A stretch of DNA of 64,000 bases, taken from contig NZ_QOCF01000035.1 of NCBI RefSeq assembly GCF_003318255.1, positions 62,001 to 126,000 of the forward strand, given 5' to 3'. This document shows, in pieces, positions 8,291-16,583 of this stretch (positions within the stretch are counted from its first letter, which is position 1; the number at the start of each line of letters is the position of its first letter). The translations under genes were made by a program, and so were the position numbers. The stretch comes from Ruegeria sp. A3M17 (GTDB lineage: Bacteria > Pseudomonadota > Alphaproteobacteria > Rhodobacterales > Rhodobacteraceae). A model generated the notes under the pieces. It had not been told where the DNA came from. It worked only from the letters and a program-made list of their open reading frames with translations, and searched no databases.

Positions 8291-8932
8291 TCAATGAGCG
8301 GCGGATACGAATTCAGAAATCTTAATGGTATCTTTAACTCCCGGCGCGCTTTCGACACCCGAAGACACATCGACCTGTTTTGCGCCGGTCATGCGGATCG
8401 CCTCGGCAACGTTGTCCGGCGTCAGCCCTCCGGCCAGCATCCATGGCTTTTGCCAGTATTTCCGGCCGGCCAACAGCCGCCAATCAAAGGCCAACCCATT
8501 GCCGCCCGGCAATTCGGATGTACGCGGAGGTTTCGCGTCGATCAGCAACTGATCTGCAACCTCGGAATACAGGTCAATTGCGCTCAGATCTTCGGCCTCG
8601 GCGATGCCGATTGCTTTCATCACCGGCAAGCCAAACCTGTCGCGAACCTCAGAAACCCGCTGCGGCGTTTCCTTGCCGTGCAGTTGCAACATGTCCAAGG
8701 GCACGCTTGCGACGACGCGGTCCAGTTCCTCGTCCGTCGCATTTACGGTCAGAGCAACCTTGGCCACGCCTGCAGGTACCAGTTGTGCCAGAGACGCGGC
8801 TGCATCAATGGCCAGATGCCGTGGCGATTTTGAGAAGAAAACAAACCCAACATACCGCGCGCCAGCATCAGCCGCAGCGCGCACGTGATCAGGTGCGGTC
8901 AGCCCGCAGATTTTGACAGCTACGTTCGTCAT
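8291..8932 (-). CDS. trpF: Phosphoribosylanthranilate isomerase
   Basis: Catalyses the Amadori rearrangement of phosphoribosylanthranilate to CdRP, the third step of tryptophan synthesis. The 213-residue TIM barrel begins with VKICGLT, whose Cys is the general base. It contains [18 protein letters not shown], a catalytic Asp in LIDAKPP, and the C-terminal phosphate-binding loops [10 protein letters not shown] and DVSSGVE. It follows lapA by 9 bases, so ihfB-lapA-trpF is one transcription unit. Confidence 0.97.
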   Translation of the reverse strand: MTNVAVKICGLTAPDHVRAAADAGARYVGFVFFSKSPRHLAIDAAASLAQLVPAGVAKVALTVNATDEELDRVVASVPLDMLQLHGKETPQRVSEVRDRFGLPVMKAIGIAEAEDLSAIDLYSEVADQLLIDAKPPRTSELPGGNGLAFDWRLLAGRKYWQKPWMLAGGLTPDNVAEAIRMTGAKQVDVSSGVESAPGVKDTIKISEFVSAAH

Positions 8933-8941
8933 AAAGGTGCC

Positions 8942-9295
8942 TTAGCTGGCTTCGTCCAGCAGAGCCAGAACGTCGTCCTTGCCCTCGTTCTGCTTTTTCT
9001 TGAGCTTTTTGACCTCACGCTCAAGCTTGCGCAATTCGCCTGTTTTGGTCGAGGCATCGCGGCGGTGTTTGTGCTCGCGCAGCCATTCCCACAGGAACCC
9101 GATGATCAACCCGGCTACAACGCCGCCCAGCACCACGACAAACAATGGCATTGACGTTGAGAAATTAAGCCCCAGCAACTCGGCCAGGGCATCCGGCATC
9201 AGTTTCAGTTCGACCATCTGGCGATTGGCCAGCGAGATCGACACAAGAACGATCCCGAGGATCGCCAGGAAAGCATATCGAAGGTAACGCATCAT
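8942..9295 (-). CDS. lapA: LapA-domain (DUF1049) inner-membrane protein
   Basis: 117 residues with two hydrophobic helices (about residues 5-22 and 48-68), the SLANRQ motif after the first helix, and a cytoplasmic coiled coil of Lys/Glu heptads at the C-terminus. This is the layout of E. coli LapA, which with LapB controls lipopolysaccharide assembly and LpxC turnover. LapB is not in the window. Two consecutive ATG codons lie at the start, only four bases after the ihfB stop, so translation is probably coupled to ihfB. Confidence 0.82.
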   Translation of the reverse strand: MMRYLRYAFLAILGIVLVSISLANRQMVELKLMPDALAELLGLNFSTSMPLFVVVLGGVVAGLIIGFLWEWLREHKHRRDASTKTGELRKLEREVKKLKKKQNEGKDDVLALLDEAS

Positions 9296-9299
9296 GGTG

Positions 9300-9584
9300 T
9301 CAGGCTTTACCGTTCAATCGGTCCCTTAGCAACTTGCCAGTTTTGAAGAATGGAACACATTTTTCTTCGACCTGCACAGTCTCACCCGTACGAGGATTGC
9401 GGCCGACGCGCGCATCCCGTTGTTTGACCGAGAACGCGCCGAAGCCGCGCAGTTCGACACGGTCGCCACGCGCCATGGCATCTGTCACTTCTTCGAACAC
9501 GGTATTCACAATCCGCTCGACATCACGCTGATAGAGATGCGGGTTTTCGTCGGCGATTTTCTGAATCAGTTCTGAACGGATCAT
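9300..9584 (-). CDS. ihfB: Integration host factor subunit beta
   Basis: DNA-bending nucleoid protein that works as a heterodimer with IhfA. The 94 residues from ATG 9584 equal the family length; longer frames upstream are not used because a GGAGGGTAAC ribosome site sits in front of this ATG. The DNA-bending arm motif RNPRTGE and the start [11 protein letters not shown] are diagnostic, and [11 protein letters not shown] precedes the arm. It is downstream of rpsA, the usual alphaproteobacterial order. Confidence 0.97.
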   Translation of the reverse strand: MIRSELIQKIADENPHLYQRDVERIVNTVFEEVTDAMARGDRVELRGFGAFSVKQRDARVGRNPRTGETVQVEEKCVPFFKTGKLLRDRLNGKA

Positions 9585-9793
9585 GAGTGTTACCCTCCCA
9601 GGCGACCGGTTAACCATGTCTATACTTCTGGACAGTATAGGAAAAAACCGTGATCGGGGGAATGTAAACTCTGTGTGCAAAGCATTCATTTTACAGCAAA
9701 GTCGTGCGATTTTTTGCTTGTTCGCGCAATTTCCGCTCCTATAGCGTGAACGACTGCCAGAATAAGCTCAAAAATCGGAACATATTGATTCGC

Positions 9794-9827
9794 AACAAAA
9801 ACGGCCCCGCGCGTCTGCACGGGGCCG
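9794..9827 (-). terminator. Rho-independent terminator of rpsA
   Basis: On the minus strand a perfect 8-bp stem CGGCCCCG / CGGGGCCG with a 10-nt loop is followed by TTTTTGTTG. It starts about 28 bases after the rpsA stop, so ihfB has its own promoter in the 9585-9793 interval. Confidence 0.88.
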
Positions 9828-9855
9828 CAAATTCGGCTGGAATTCCAGCCTGAAC

Positions 9856-11532
9856 TTAGTCGCCGGATTTCAGCGCTGCACCCAGGATGTCGCCCAGCGA
9901 TGCGCCCGAGTCGGAAGAACCGTACTGTTCCACGGCCTCTTTCTCTTCGGCGATCTCACGTGCCTTGATCGACAGACCCAGACGACGAGTCTTGCTGTCG
10001 ACATTGGTGACGCGGACGTCAATCTTGTCGTTGACCGAGAAACGCTCGGGGCGTTGCTCTGCGCGGTCGCGCGACAGGTCGGAACGACGGATGAAAGACT
10101 TCATGCCTTCATACTCGACCTCGATGCCGCCATCTTCGATCGCGGTGACTTCGACAGTGATGATCGAACCACGCTTCACGCCGCCCACGGCTTCGGCGAA
10201 CTTGTCACCGCCAAGGGCTTTGATCGACAGCGAGATACGCTCTTTCTCGACATCCACTTCCGAAACGACAGCCTGTACCACGTCGTTCTTGTGGTAGTTC
10301 TGGATGGCCTCTTCGCCACGTTCGTCCCACGAAAGGTCGGACAGGTGAACCATGCCGTCGATGTCGCCTTCGAGGCCAATGAACAGACCGAATTCGGTGA
10401 TGTTCTTGACTTCGCCTTCGACTTCGGTGCCCTCGGGGTGTGTTTCTGCAAACACTTCCCACGGGTTGCGCATGGTCTGCTTCAGGCCCAGAGACACACG
10501 ACGCTTGGCGCCGTCGATTTCCAGAACCATGACGTCGACTTCCTGGCTGGTCGAAACGATCTTGCCGGGGTGGACGTTTTTCTTGGTCCAGGACATCTCG
10601 GACACGTGCACCAGACCTTCGACACCGGCTTCCAGCTCGACGAACGCGCCGTAGTCGGTGATGTTGGTGACGCGACCCTGATGAACCGAGCTCAGCGGAT
10701 ATTTGGCAGCAACCAGATCCCACGGATCTTCCTGCAGCTGCTTCATGCCAAGGCTGATGCGGTGGGTCTCTTTGTTGATCTTGATGACCTGAACGTTGAT
10801 GGTTTCACCGATCGTCAGGATCTCGGACGGGTGGTTCACACGGCGCCATGCCATGTCGGTGACGTGCAGCAGGCCGTCAACGCCGCCCAGGTCAACAAAC
10901 GCACCGTATTCGGTGATGTTCTTGACCACGCCTTCGACGGTTTGACCTTCGGTCAGGTTGCCAATGACTTCGGCACGCTGTTCGGCACGCGATTCTTCCA
11001 GGATAGCGCGACGCGAAACAACGATGTTGCCGCGGCGGCGGTCCATTTTCAGAATCTGGAACGGCTGCTTCAGGCCCATCAGCGGGCCAGCGTCGCGTAC
11101 TGGGCGGACGTCAACCTGCGAGCCGGGCAGGAACGCAACTGCGCCACCCAGATCGACGGTGAAGCCACCTTTGACGCGGCCAAAGATTGCACCTTCGACG
11201 CGCTGGTCGTCGGCATATGCTTTTTCCAGACGGTCCCATGCCTCTTCACGGCGGGCCATCTCGCGCGAGATGACGGCTTCGCCACGGGCGTTCTCTGCGG
11301 CGCGCAGGTAAACTTCTACCTCGTCACCAACAGCGATTTCAGGGGCTTCGCCGGGATTCGCGAATTCTTTCAGATCAACGCGGCCTTCCATTTTGTAGCC
11401 AACGTCGATGATGGCTTGGCCGGCTTCGATCGCCAGTACCTTGCCTTTGACAACAGAACCCTCTTCGGGCGTGTCCATTTCGAAGCTTTCGTTCAGGAGG
11501 GCTTCGAATTCCTCCATGGTTGTATCAGCCAT
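9856..11532 (-). CDS. rpsA: 30S ribosomal protein S1
   Basis: RNA-binding protein that unwinds and delivers mRNA to the 30S subunit. The 558 residues match the six-S1-domain length of E. coli S1. The repeats are easy to see: VVKNITEYGAFVDLGGVDGLLHVTDMAW, then VTNITDYGAFVELEAGVEGLVHVSEMSW and VKNITEFGLFIGLEGDIDGMVHLSDLSW segments in series. The start ATG 11532 (MADTTMEEFEAL) is chosen because the extra upstream codons are low in conservation. The gene is preceded by a candidate promoter and a hairpin in its leader. Confidence 0.97.
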   Translation of the reverse strand: MADTTMEEFEALLNESFEMDTPEEGSVVKGKVLAIEAGQAIIDVGYKMEGRVDLKEFANPGEAPEIAVGDEVEVYLRAAENARGEAVISREMARREEAWDRLEKAYADDQRVEGAIFGRVKGGFTVDLGGAVAFLPGSQVDVRPVRDAGPLMGLKQPFQILKMDRRRGNIVVSRRAILEESRAEQRAEVIGNLTEGQTVEGVVKNITEYGAFVDLGGVDGLLHVTDMAWRRVNHPSEILTIGETINVQVIKINKETHRISLGMKQLQEDPWDLVAAKYPLSSVHQGRVTNITDYGAFVELEAGVEGLVHVSEMSWTKKNVHPGKIVSTSQEVDVMVLEIDGAKRRVSLGLKQTMRNPWEVFAETHPEGTEVEGEVKNITEFGLFIGLEGDIDGMVHLSDLSWDERGEEAIQNYHKNDVVQAVVSEVDVEKERISLSIKALGGDKFAEAVGGVKRGSIITVEVTAIEDGGIEVEYEGMKSFIRRSDLSRDRAEQRPERFSVNDKIDVRVTNVDSKTRRLGLSIKAREIAEEKEAVEQYGSSDSGASLGDILGAALKSGD

Positions 11533-11646
11533 CTGGCAGTGTTTTCCTTTACATACGTTTTTACTGGCCGAGCGGTTGTCTCCGCCGGTCTTGTTTCCTG
11601 ATGTCATCGGACGTGATCCGGTGCGCCCCTGAGCAAACAAACACAA

Positions 11647-11668
11647 AGGGCCGAGGTGACCCGGCCCT
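11647..11668 (-). terminator. Hairpin in the rpsA leader or terminator of the upstream gene
   Basis: On the minus strand a perfect 7-bp stem AGGGCCG / CGGCCCT with an 8-nt loop is followed by TTGTGTTTGTTTG. It may end transcripts of the upstream small gene, or act as an attenuator-like element, because the best promoter for rpsA lies just upstream of it. Confidence 0.55.
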
Positions 11669-11716
11669 GCTCAGTAACGTCATCCGGACGTTGACCGCCC
11701 TTGTGTTGACAGCGCG

Positions 11717-11745
11717 CGTATATGCGGAATTCCCGCCATGTGCAA
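11717..11745 (-). promoter_or_regulatory. Candidate sigma-70 promoter of rpsA
   Basis: On the minus strand TTGCAC (11745-11740) and TATACG (11722-11717) are separated by exactly 17 bases. Transcription would start near 11710 and give a leader of about 180 bases containing the hairpin at 11647-11668. Confidence 0.45.
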
Positions 11746-11780
11746 GAGGAAAGCCTTGATATACAGGGCATCGACCGCCG

Positions 11781-12056
11781 TCACACCCGCCGCTCCATGT
11801 CCCAAACGCGCCCGTCCCGTTGCAGCATGGATTGCTCAATCGCATTCAAACGCGAATAGGCATCATTGGGATCATTCGCTCCGCCTACCTTATGCCAAAT
11901 GCGCAGCGCCGAGGCCGGACTCCACGGCAGACAAGCCGAGGCAAGCCACCATCGCAATTCGGCAGGCAACGCATCATAGGCCTGCATTGGCGATCCCGTC
12001 CGCCGGCGGCGTTTGATCCGGCTGCGCAGGTTTCGGTTCTTTCGGCGGTCAGTCAT
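11781..12056 (-). CDS. DUF6525-type small basic protein
   Basis: 91 residues, with a very basic N-terminus (RRKNRNLRSRIKRRRR) followed by MQAYDALPAELRWWLASACLPWSPASALRIW. The YDALP..LR.WL..A.LPWSP.SA.RIW pattern recurs in small Rhodobacteraceae proteins that I recall as DUF6525. The start ATG has a GGAG site 8-9 bases upstream. Function is unknown; the charge and small size would suit RNA or ribosome contact, which is only a guess from its place next to rpsA. Confidence 0.75.
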   Translation of the reverse strand: MTDRRKNRNLRSRIKRRRRTGSPMQAYDALPAELRWWLASACLPWSPASALRIWHKVGGANDPNDAYSRLNAIEQSMLQRDGRVWDMERRV

Positions 12057-12134
12057 TGTGCGCTCCTTTCATCGGCGCGCACGAACCTAGGCTTTCAGGT
12101 GTCAGTGGATATCGCCATGCTCGCTCGATCATTT

Positions 12135-12155
12135 TGATATGTTATTACATTATCA
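12135..12155. promoter_or_regulatory. AT-rich inverted repeat in the sulfatase upstream region
   Basis: Outer arms TGATA / TATCA enclose ATGT-TATT-ACAT in an AT-rich stretch that stands out from its surroundings. It is a candidate operator or promoter region for the sulfatase. It does not match the FNR consensus TTGAT-N4-ATCAA. Confidence 0.35.
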
Positions 12156-12163
12156 GTATCGAT

Positions 12164-12271
12164 ATGCAACCGCTCTCGTTGGGCGCATTTCCCGATTCCT
12201 GCGAAGAATGTCGTGTTTCGAACAGCAAAGTCTGCGCCAATTGCGAAGCTTTGAAAAAGTCGGAGGATCTC
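12164..12271 (+). other. In-frame four-cysteine leader resembling the FNR N-terminus
   Basis: ATG 12164 opens 36 codons that run without a stop into the sulfatase start at 12272. They encode CEECRVSNSKVCANCE, i.e. Cys-x2-Cys-x7-Cys-x2-Cys followed by ALKKSEDL. This spacing and the C-A-x-C-E/D ending match the [4Fe-4S]-binding N-terminus of Rhodobacter FnrL-type regulators. No cAMP-like sensor or DNA-binding domain follows, so it is either a remnant of a lost fnr-like gene or a real N-terminal extension of the sulfatase. The strong ribosome site at 12262-12266 argues that most translation starts at 12272. Confidence 0.5.
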
Positions 12272-13747
12272 ATGCGTCAAGACCTGAACTTTCTCGTCAT
12301 CATTTCAGACGAACACCGCAAAGACGCGATGGGATGCGCTGGCCACCCGATTGTCAAAACGCCCAATCTGGATGCACTGGCCGCGCGTGGCACGATGTTT
12401 CAGTCCGCCTACACACCCTCACCCATGTGCGTTCCCACACGGGCGGCGCTTGCGACCGGAGACTGGGTTCACACAACAGGAAACTGGGACAGCGCAACCC
12501 CCTATGACGGGCACCCGCGCAGCTGGATGCGGCAGGTGCGTGACGCAGGGCGCGAAGTCGTCTCTATTGGAAAATTGCATTTCAGGTCCAACGAAGACGA
12601 CAATGGCTTCTCGGAGGAAATCCTGCCGATGCACGTGGTCGGAGGTGTCGGCTGGGCCGTTGGGCTTTTGCGCGAAAACCCACCAGACTATGATTCGGCA
12701 TCCGAGCTGGCGGGCGATGTGGGCGTCGGGCCCAGCACCTATACCGATTACGATCTGGACATTACTGCCGCAGCCGAGGCCTGGCTGGCCGATCCCACGC
12801 GCCAGGACAAACCCTGGGCAGCATTTGTGTCGCTGGTCAGCCCACACTATCCCCTGACTTGTCCCAAGGAATGGTACGACCTTTACGATCCAGCTCATAT
12901 GGATTTGCCGGTCGGGTATGGCAAAGGGCTGCCGGATCATGAAGAGCTGCGCAACATCGCCGCGTTCTTTAACTACGACGACTATTTCAACGAACAGAAA
13001 ATGCGCGCAGCCAAGGCGGCTTATTATGGCCTGACCTCTTTGATGGATGATTGCGTGGGGCGGATCCTGCAAGCCTTGTTCGACAGTGGTCAGGCCGAAA
13101 ATACGGTCGTGATCTATGTATCCGACCACGGTGACATGATGGGGGATCAGGGGTTTTGGACCAAACAGGTGATGTATGAGGCCAGCGCAGGCATTCCGAT
13201 GATCGCGGCGGGTCCGGGTATCCCGTCAGGGCGACGTGTCACCACATGTACCAATCTGACAGATATCGCTTCCACCGCCCGGAACGTCTGTGGCGTCGAA
13301 GACGACGACGGCAACGCTGGTCAGCCCGGCTTGTCTCTGATCGGGTTGGCCAATGCGCCGGACGACCCCGACCGAACCGGTTTCAGCGAATACCACGATG
13401 GTGGGTCAAGAACCGGCAGTTTCATGGTGCGATGGGGCGAATGGAAATACGTCTACTATGTCGGTCAGCCCCCACAATTGTTCGACCTGTCAACCGATCC
13501 GCAAGAACAGACCAACCGCGCGCTGGATCGGGTAAATGATCCGCAGGTTCAGACCGCGCTGGTCGAAGGGGAACGCCGTCTGCGCGAAATCTGCGACCCC
13601 GAAAAGGTCAACGCCCGCGCCTTTGCCGACCAGCGCCAGAAAATCGAAGACCTGGGCGGAGAAGAAGCCTGCCGCACGGCCTTTGTCTTCAATCACACGC
13701 CCACCCCGTCCGAGCAGGAAAAGCTACGTGAAGGCCCCGCGCTTTAG
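12272..13747 (+). CDS. Type I (formylglycine) sulfatase, choline-sulfatase-like
   Basis: Hydrolyses sulfate esters. The 491 residues from ATG 12272 (GGAGG six bases upstream) contain the formylglycine signature C-x-P-x-R as CVPTR (Cys53-Arg57), followed by the usual ALATGDW. The metal-binding N-terminal segment IISDEH (residues 10-15), GKLHF, and a second metal segment YVSDHGDMMGDQG in the middle are present, then a C-terminal subdomain with YFSEY-like FSEYHD. There is no signal peptide, so it is cytoplasmic like BetC choline sulfatase. No formylglycine-generating enzyme or sulfate-ester transporter lies nearby, and the exact ester is unknown. The upstream frame carries an FNR-like cysteine leader. 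Confidence 0.85.
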   Translation: MRQDLNFLVIISDEHRKDAMGCAGHPIVKTPNLDALAARGTMFQSAYTPSPMCVPTRAALATGDWVHTTGNWDSATPYDGHPRSWMRQVRDAGREVVSIGKLHFRSNEDDNGFSEEILPMHVVGGVGWAVGLLRENPPDYDSASELAGDVGVGPSTYTDYDLDITAAAEAWLADPTRQDKPWAAFVSLVSPHYPLTCPKEWYDLYDPAHMDLPVGYGKGLPDHEELRNIAAFFNYDDYFNEQKMRAAKAAYYGLTSLMDDCVGRILQALFDSGQAENTVVIYVSDHGDMMGDQGFWTKQVMYEASAGIPMIAAGPGIPSGRRVTTCTNLTDIASTARNVCGVEDDDGNAGQPGLSLIGLANAPDDPDRTGFSEYHDGGSRTGSFMVRWGEWKYVYYVGQPPQLFDLSTDPQEQTNRALDRVNDPQVQTALVEGERRLREICDPEKVNARAFADQRQKIEDLGGEEACRTAFVFNHTPTPSEQEKLREGPAL

Positions 13748-13842
13748 CGCAGGCATTTTGCATTTCTCCAGTGGGTCCTTGGCCCGCGCAGCACAGTTTA
13801 ACGCTGCCATCACCGCAAAACTGCGCGGAGCGTTCGGAACGT

Positions 13843-15531
13843 CTAAAACAGTTGCAGATCTTTCCGACCACTTTGGATTTCGGCAAGATTCGGCATGTTC
13901 TGGATCGCCACAGGTGCAAGTTGTTCACCCGGCATCGCGACGGTCGGTTGCATCGCTGCCGCCTTACCGAAGGCTGGGGGTTGCTCCAGCTCTCCTCGGA
14001 TATCGCGCAGCAGTGTTTTGTGATCCGGCATCGCCTTGAGGATCTGAGCAAGATCCACTTTCGCGCCCTTCCACCACTGGAACCAGATCGGTTTCTTCAA
14101 CGGTCGCAGACGATCACGAATGCCGGTTCCATAGCCGGTATCATAGACCTGCTTACCCAAAAGAACCGCCTGATAAACGCGGAAGTTAAACAGCGTCGCG
14201 AATTCGATATCGTGTTCCATGGGCAGGCGATGTTGCCACAATTCCAGGTTTTCGGCCAAACGATCCGGTATCTTCATCTCTGTGCGTGCGTCGATCCAAT
14301 ATTGGTCGTCCGTGCGGTTGCCCAATCGGTAATGCAGACAGATGAAATCCAGAACCTCGTCATAGAGATTGTTCATTTGCCGATTGTACCTTGCCCGCAG
14401 CGATGGCTCGATGTCGCGCGTGGGCAAGTGTTCTGCGAACCAGCGCACTGCATGATCAACCATATGGATTGCGGTACTTTCCAACGGTTCAATGAACCCG
14501 CCGGACAAACCGATTGCCAGACAGTTCTTGACCCACGCATTGCGCGCACGCCCGATGCGCATCGGGATCACGCGCGGTGTCAAACCCTTGCCACTGTCGC
14601 CCAACCATTCGAGATATTCTTCTGCCGCCTGATCATCCGTGCGATGCGCCGATGAATACACATAGCCCGTGCCCACACGGTTGTAGAGCGGCACCCGCCA
14701 TGTCCAACCGGCGCCCAGCGCGGTAGACCGGGTGACGCTTTCGATTTTCTCTGGGTCGGGATGTTCGATCTGCAATGCCATGGCGCGGTCGTTGGGCAGG
14801 TATTCCGAGTAATCCATAAACGGCTCACCCAGAGCCTTGTTGATGATCAACCCGCGGAACCCGGTGCAATCTATGACCATCTCGATGTCGTGGCGGCCCT
14901 TACGCTCTAACATCAGATGGCTGACATTGCCCTGTTCATCCAGCTCAACCGCCTGCACCTCGTCCTGAATATGCTCGACGCCGCGCTTGGTGCAGACCTT
15001 GGAGAGCATGCCTGCAAATTTCACGGCGTCCAGATGATAGGCATAGCCGAACCGCTGTTCGAACTCGGGCTGACCCAGCGGTCGCCCCCCTTTGCACAGG
15101 CGGGCCAGATCGTCATGCGGCGAGATGGATTGCGTAAAGTCCCGATCGCCATTGCCAAAGCGCAAGAAGTATTCGGCGGCTTCCAATCCTTCCAACAACT
15201 GACCGTGGGCAAAAGGGTTCACATAATCGATGCGATTGCCCTTTGCGTCCTTGTTCCAATTGCAGAACTTCACGCCCAGCTTGAACGACGCATTTGTCTC
15301 GCGGAAAAAATCCCGCTCGGAAATGCCCGCTTGGCGCAGCGTGACCGGCATGCGCGGCACCGTGGCCTCACCGACGCCAACGGTGGCGATATTGGGGCTT
15401 TCGATCAGGCAGAGGCGCGGACGATCCTTGGGGGCCGAGGTGCGTGAAAACACCATGTCCAAGATCAGCGCGGTCATCCAACCCGCCGTGCCGCCACCTA
15501 CGATGGTGATTTTACGCAAACGATTATTCAT
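13843..15531 (-). CDS. Flavin-dependent (tryptophan-type) halogenase
   Basis: 562 residues. The N-terminal FAD-binding motif is VGGGTAGWMTA (residues 11-21). The second halogenase signature appears as GWTWRVPL (residues 275-282; consensus WxWxIP with Val for Ile). The catalytic lysine corresponding to Lys79 of PrnA/RebH is in SFKLGVKF (Lys84). The glutamate motif EPLEST is at 348-353. Such enzymes use FADH2, O2 and halide to make hypohalous acid and halogenate an aromatic or indole substrate. No flavin reductase partner, regulator or biosynthetic gene is beside it. It ends tail to tail with the sulfatase. The Lys and Glu needed for activity are present, so it is probably functional; the substrate cannot be predicted. 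Confidence 0.86.
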   Translation of the reverse strand: MNNRLRKITIVGGGTAGWMTALILDMVFSRTSAPKDRPRLCLIESPNIATVGVGEATVPRMPVTLRQAGISERDFFRETNASFKLGVKFCNWNKDAKGNRIDYVNPFAHGQLLEGLEAAEYFLRFGNGDRDFTQSISPHDDLARLCKGGRPLGQPEFEQRFGYAYHLDAVKFAGMLSKVCTKRGVEHIQDEVQAVELDEQGNVSHLMLERKGRHDIEMVIDCTGFRGLIINKALGEPFMDYSEYLPNDRAMALQIEHPDPEKIESVTRSTALGAGWTWRVPLYNRVGTGYVYSSAHRTDDQAAEEYLEWLGDSGKGLTPRVIPMRIGRARNAWVKNCLAIGLSGGFIEPLESTAIHMVDHAVRWFAEHLPTRDIEPSLRARYNRQMNNLYDEVLDFICLHYRLGNRTDDQYWIDARTEMKIPDRLAENLELWQHRLPMEHDIEFATLFNFRVYQAVLLGKQVYDTGYGTGIRDRLRPLKKPIWFQWWKGAKVDLAQILKAMPDHKTLLRDIRGELEQPPAFGKAAAMQPTVAMPGEQLAPVAIQNMPNLAEIQSGRKDLQLF

Positions 15532-15840
15532 ATTGTTCTGTCCCTGTTGGCTTGAGGGATTTATTGGCTGCTTCCCCTTTTTGTTTTTGAGGATTGTATG
15601 GCAGCCTTCCCTTCTGGCATGGGCAAAGCATAGCAGGTTTCCTGCATCCAGCTAGGGTCTTGGAGGCTCTGAACTGAATGCATGTTCCTGCTTTGGGCAA
15701 AGCGTCGCACGGTCACCCGCCCCCCTGGCCCAGGGCAGCACACATAGCCGCAAAGCGTTCAAGGCAGCCCGGGCCGCCGATGCACCGCAGCTTCTGCGAG
15801 GCAACTTGAAATCAGAGCAAACGCAATCCCCGGGCGCGTG
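15532..15840. other. Intergenic region upstream of the halogenase
   Basis: 309 bases with no convincing gene on either strand. The only short frame (about 60 codons, minus strand) lacks a ribosome site and protein-like composition. It must hold the halogenase promoter, but I cannot pick out clear -35/-10 boxes. Two partial direct repeats GGGCAAAGC are seen near 15620 and 15695. Confidence 0.5.
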
Positions 15841-16365
15841 TCAGATTTCCTCGCCTTTTTTCAGAAGTTCTTTGATCAGATCGCGCTGTAGATCCTGACT
15901 GTCGCCCCCTCCGAATTCCGCCGCGCCACCGGTGTACAAGGTGCCATAGGTCTTGGCGATGTTCACTGTCTGGGCCAGCCCCGAGATCAGCTGGTTCTTG
16001 TCCAGCCGCGATAGCGGATGGATGTACGCAGCCCACAAGATATCATTCGCGAGCGCGTAACGCGCGTCCAACGTACTGTCAAAATTCGCCTGCATCATGC
16101 GTTCAAGGTCCGCAGGCGACAAGTCTTCGGCGCTGCCGATCGCGACCATGGCCCGCATCCGGTCTGCATTGATATCCGTAACGACCAGCACTGTTACGTC
16201 CCCAACTTTCAGCTCGAACCCCGGTCCAAACGGTTTCGCGTCAGGATCGAGCGCAAAGATGATCTTTCCCAACCGCTCATACGTCATTGGGGGTTCCGGC
16301 TCAGGCGTCTCTTGAGCCAATGCACCACCGGCAAGGAAAATCATCAATAAGGCTAGTCGGATCAT
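15841..16365 (-). CDS. Secreted YbjN / type III chaperone-like protein
   Basis: 174 residues from ATG 16365 (GGAG site upstream). A clear signal peptide ends in GGALAQ (about residues 1-17), so the product is periplasmic. The mature part has the alternating strand/helix layout of the YbjN / CesT-like fold: MTYERLGKIIFALDPDAK, then LKVGDVTVLVVTDINADRMRAMVAIG, then an alpha-helical region with LSRLDKNQLISGLAQTVNIAKTYG. The fold call is from pattern only. A Gly-rich segment and a basic amphipathic helix close the protein. Its role is unknown. It is divergent from the YHS protein, 218 bases away. Confidence 0.68.
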   Translation of the reverse strand: MIRLALLMIFLAGGALAQETPEPEPPMTYERLGKIIFALDPDAKPFGPGFELKVGDVTVLVVTDINADRMRAMVAIGSAEDLSPADLERMMQANFDSTLDARYALANDILWAAYIHPLSRLDKNQLISGLAQTVNIAKTYGTLYTGGAAEFGGGDSQDLQRDLIKELLKKGEEI

Positions 16366-16583
16366 GGCATCGCTCCTGCAGGCTATAGGTCGACAATAGG
16401 GTCGAGGCGAAGACCTGACCAAACAAAGCTTGGTGAACAGTATTTCGAAGGCACCCACAGCTTTGAACGATCTGCAAGATACTCGGGGCTTTCTGCGATA
16501 GCTCGTTCAGAACCGAGTTCCTAGCTTTGGTTCAGCGGCTGGCAGACCTGCTGGCCGGATACTGAACCGGAAAGGAAACACAA

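Noticed and set aside
10054..11601. Long open frame (over 500 codons) on the plus strand opposite rpsA
   Set aside because: It is the antisense shadow of the S1 gene, produced by the G+C-rich third codon positions. No ribosome site and no protein-like composition.
12135..12155. FNR box upstream of the sulfatase
   Set aside because: TGATA...TATCA has the wrong spacing and half-sites for TTGAT-N4-ATCAA. It is kept only as an unspecific AT-rich inverted repeat.
13536..14039. Plus-strand frame across the end of the sulfatase and of the halogenase
   Set aside because: Overlaps two well-supported genes; no independent start signal.
15561..15743. 60-codon minus-strand frame in the halogenase upstream region
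   Set aside because: No ribosome site, no recognisable composition or conservation; treated as chance.
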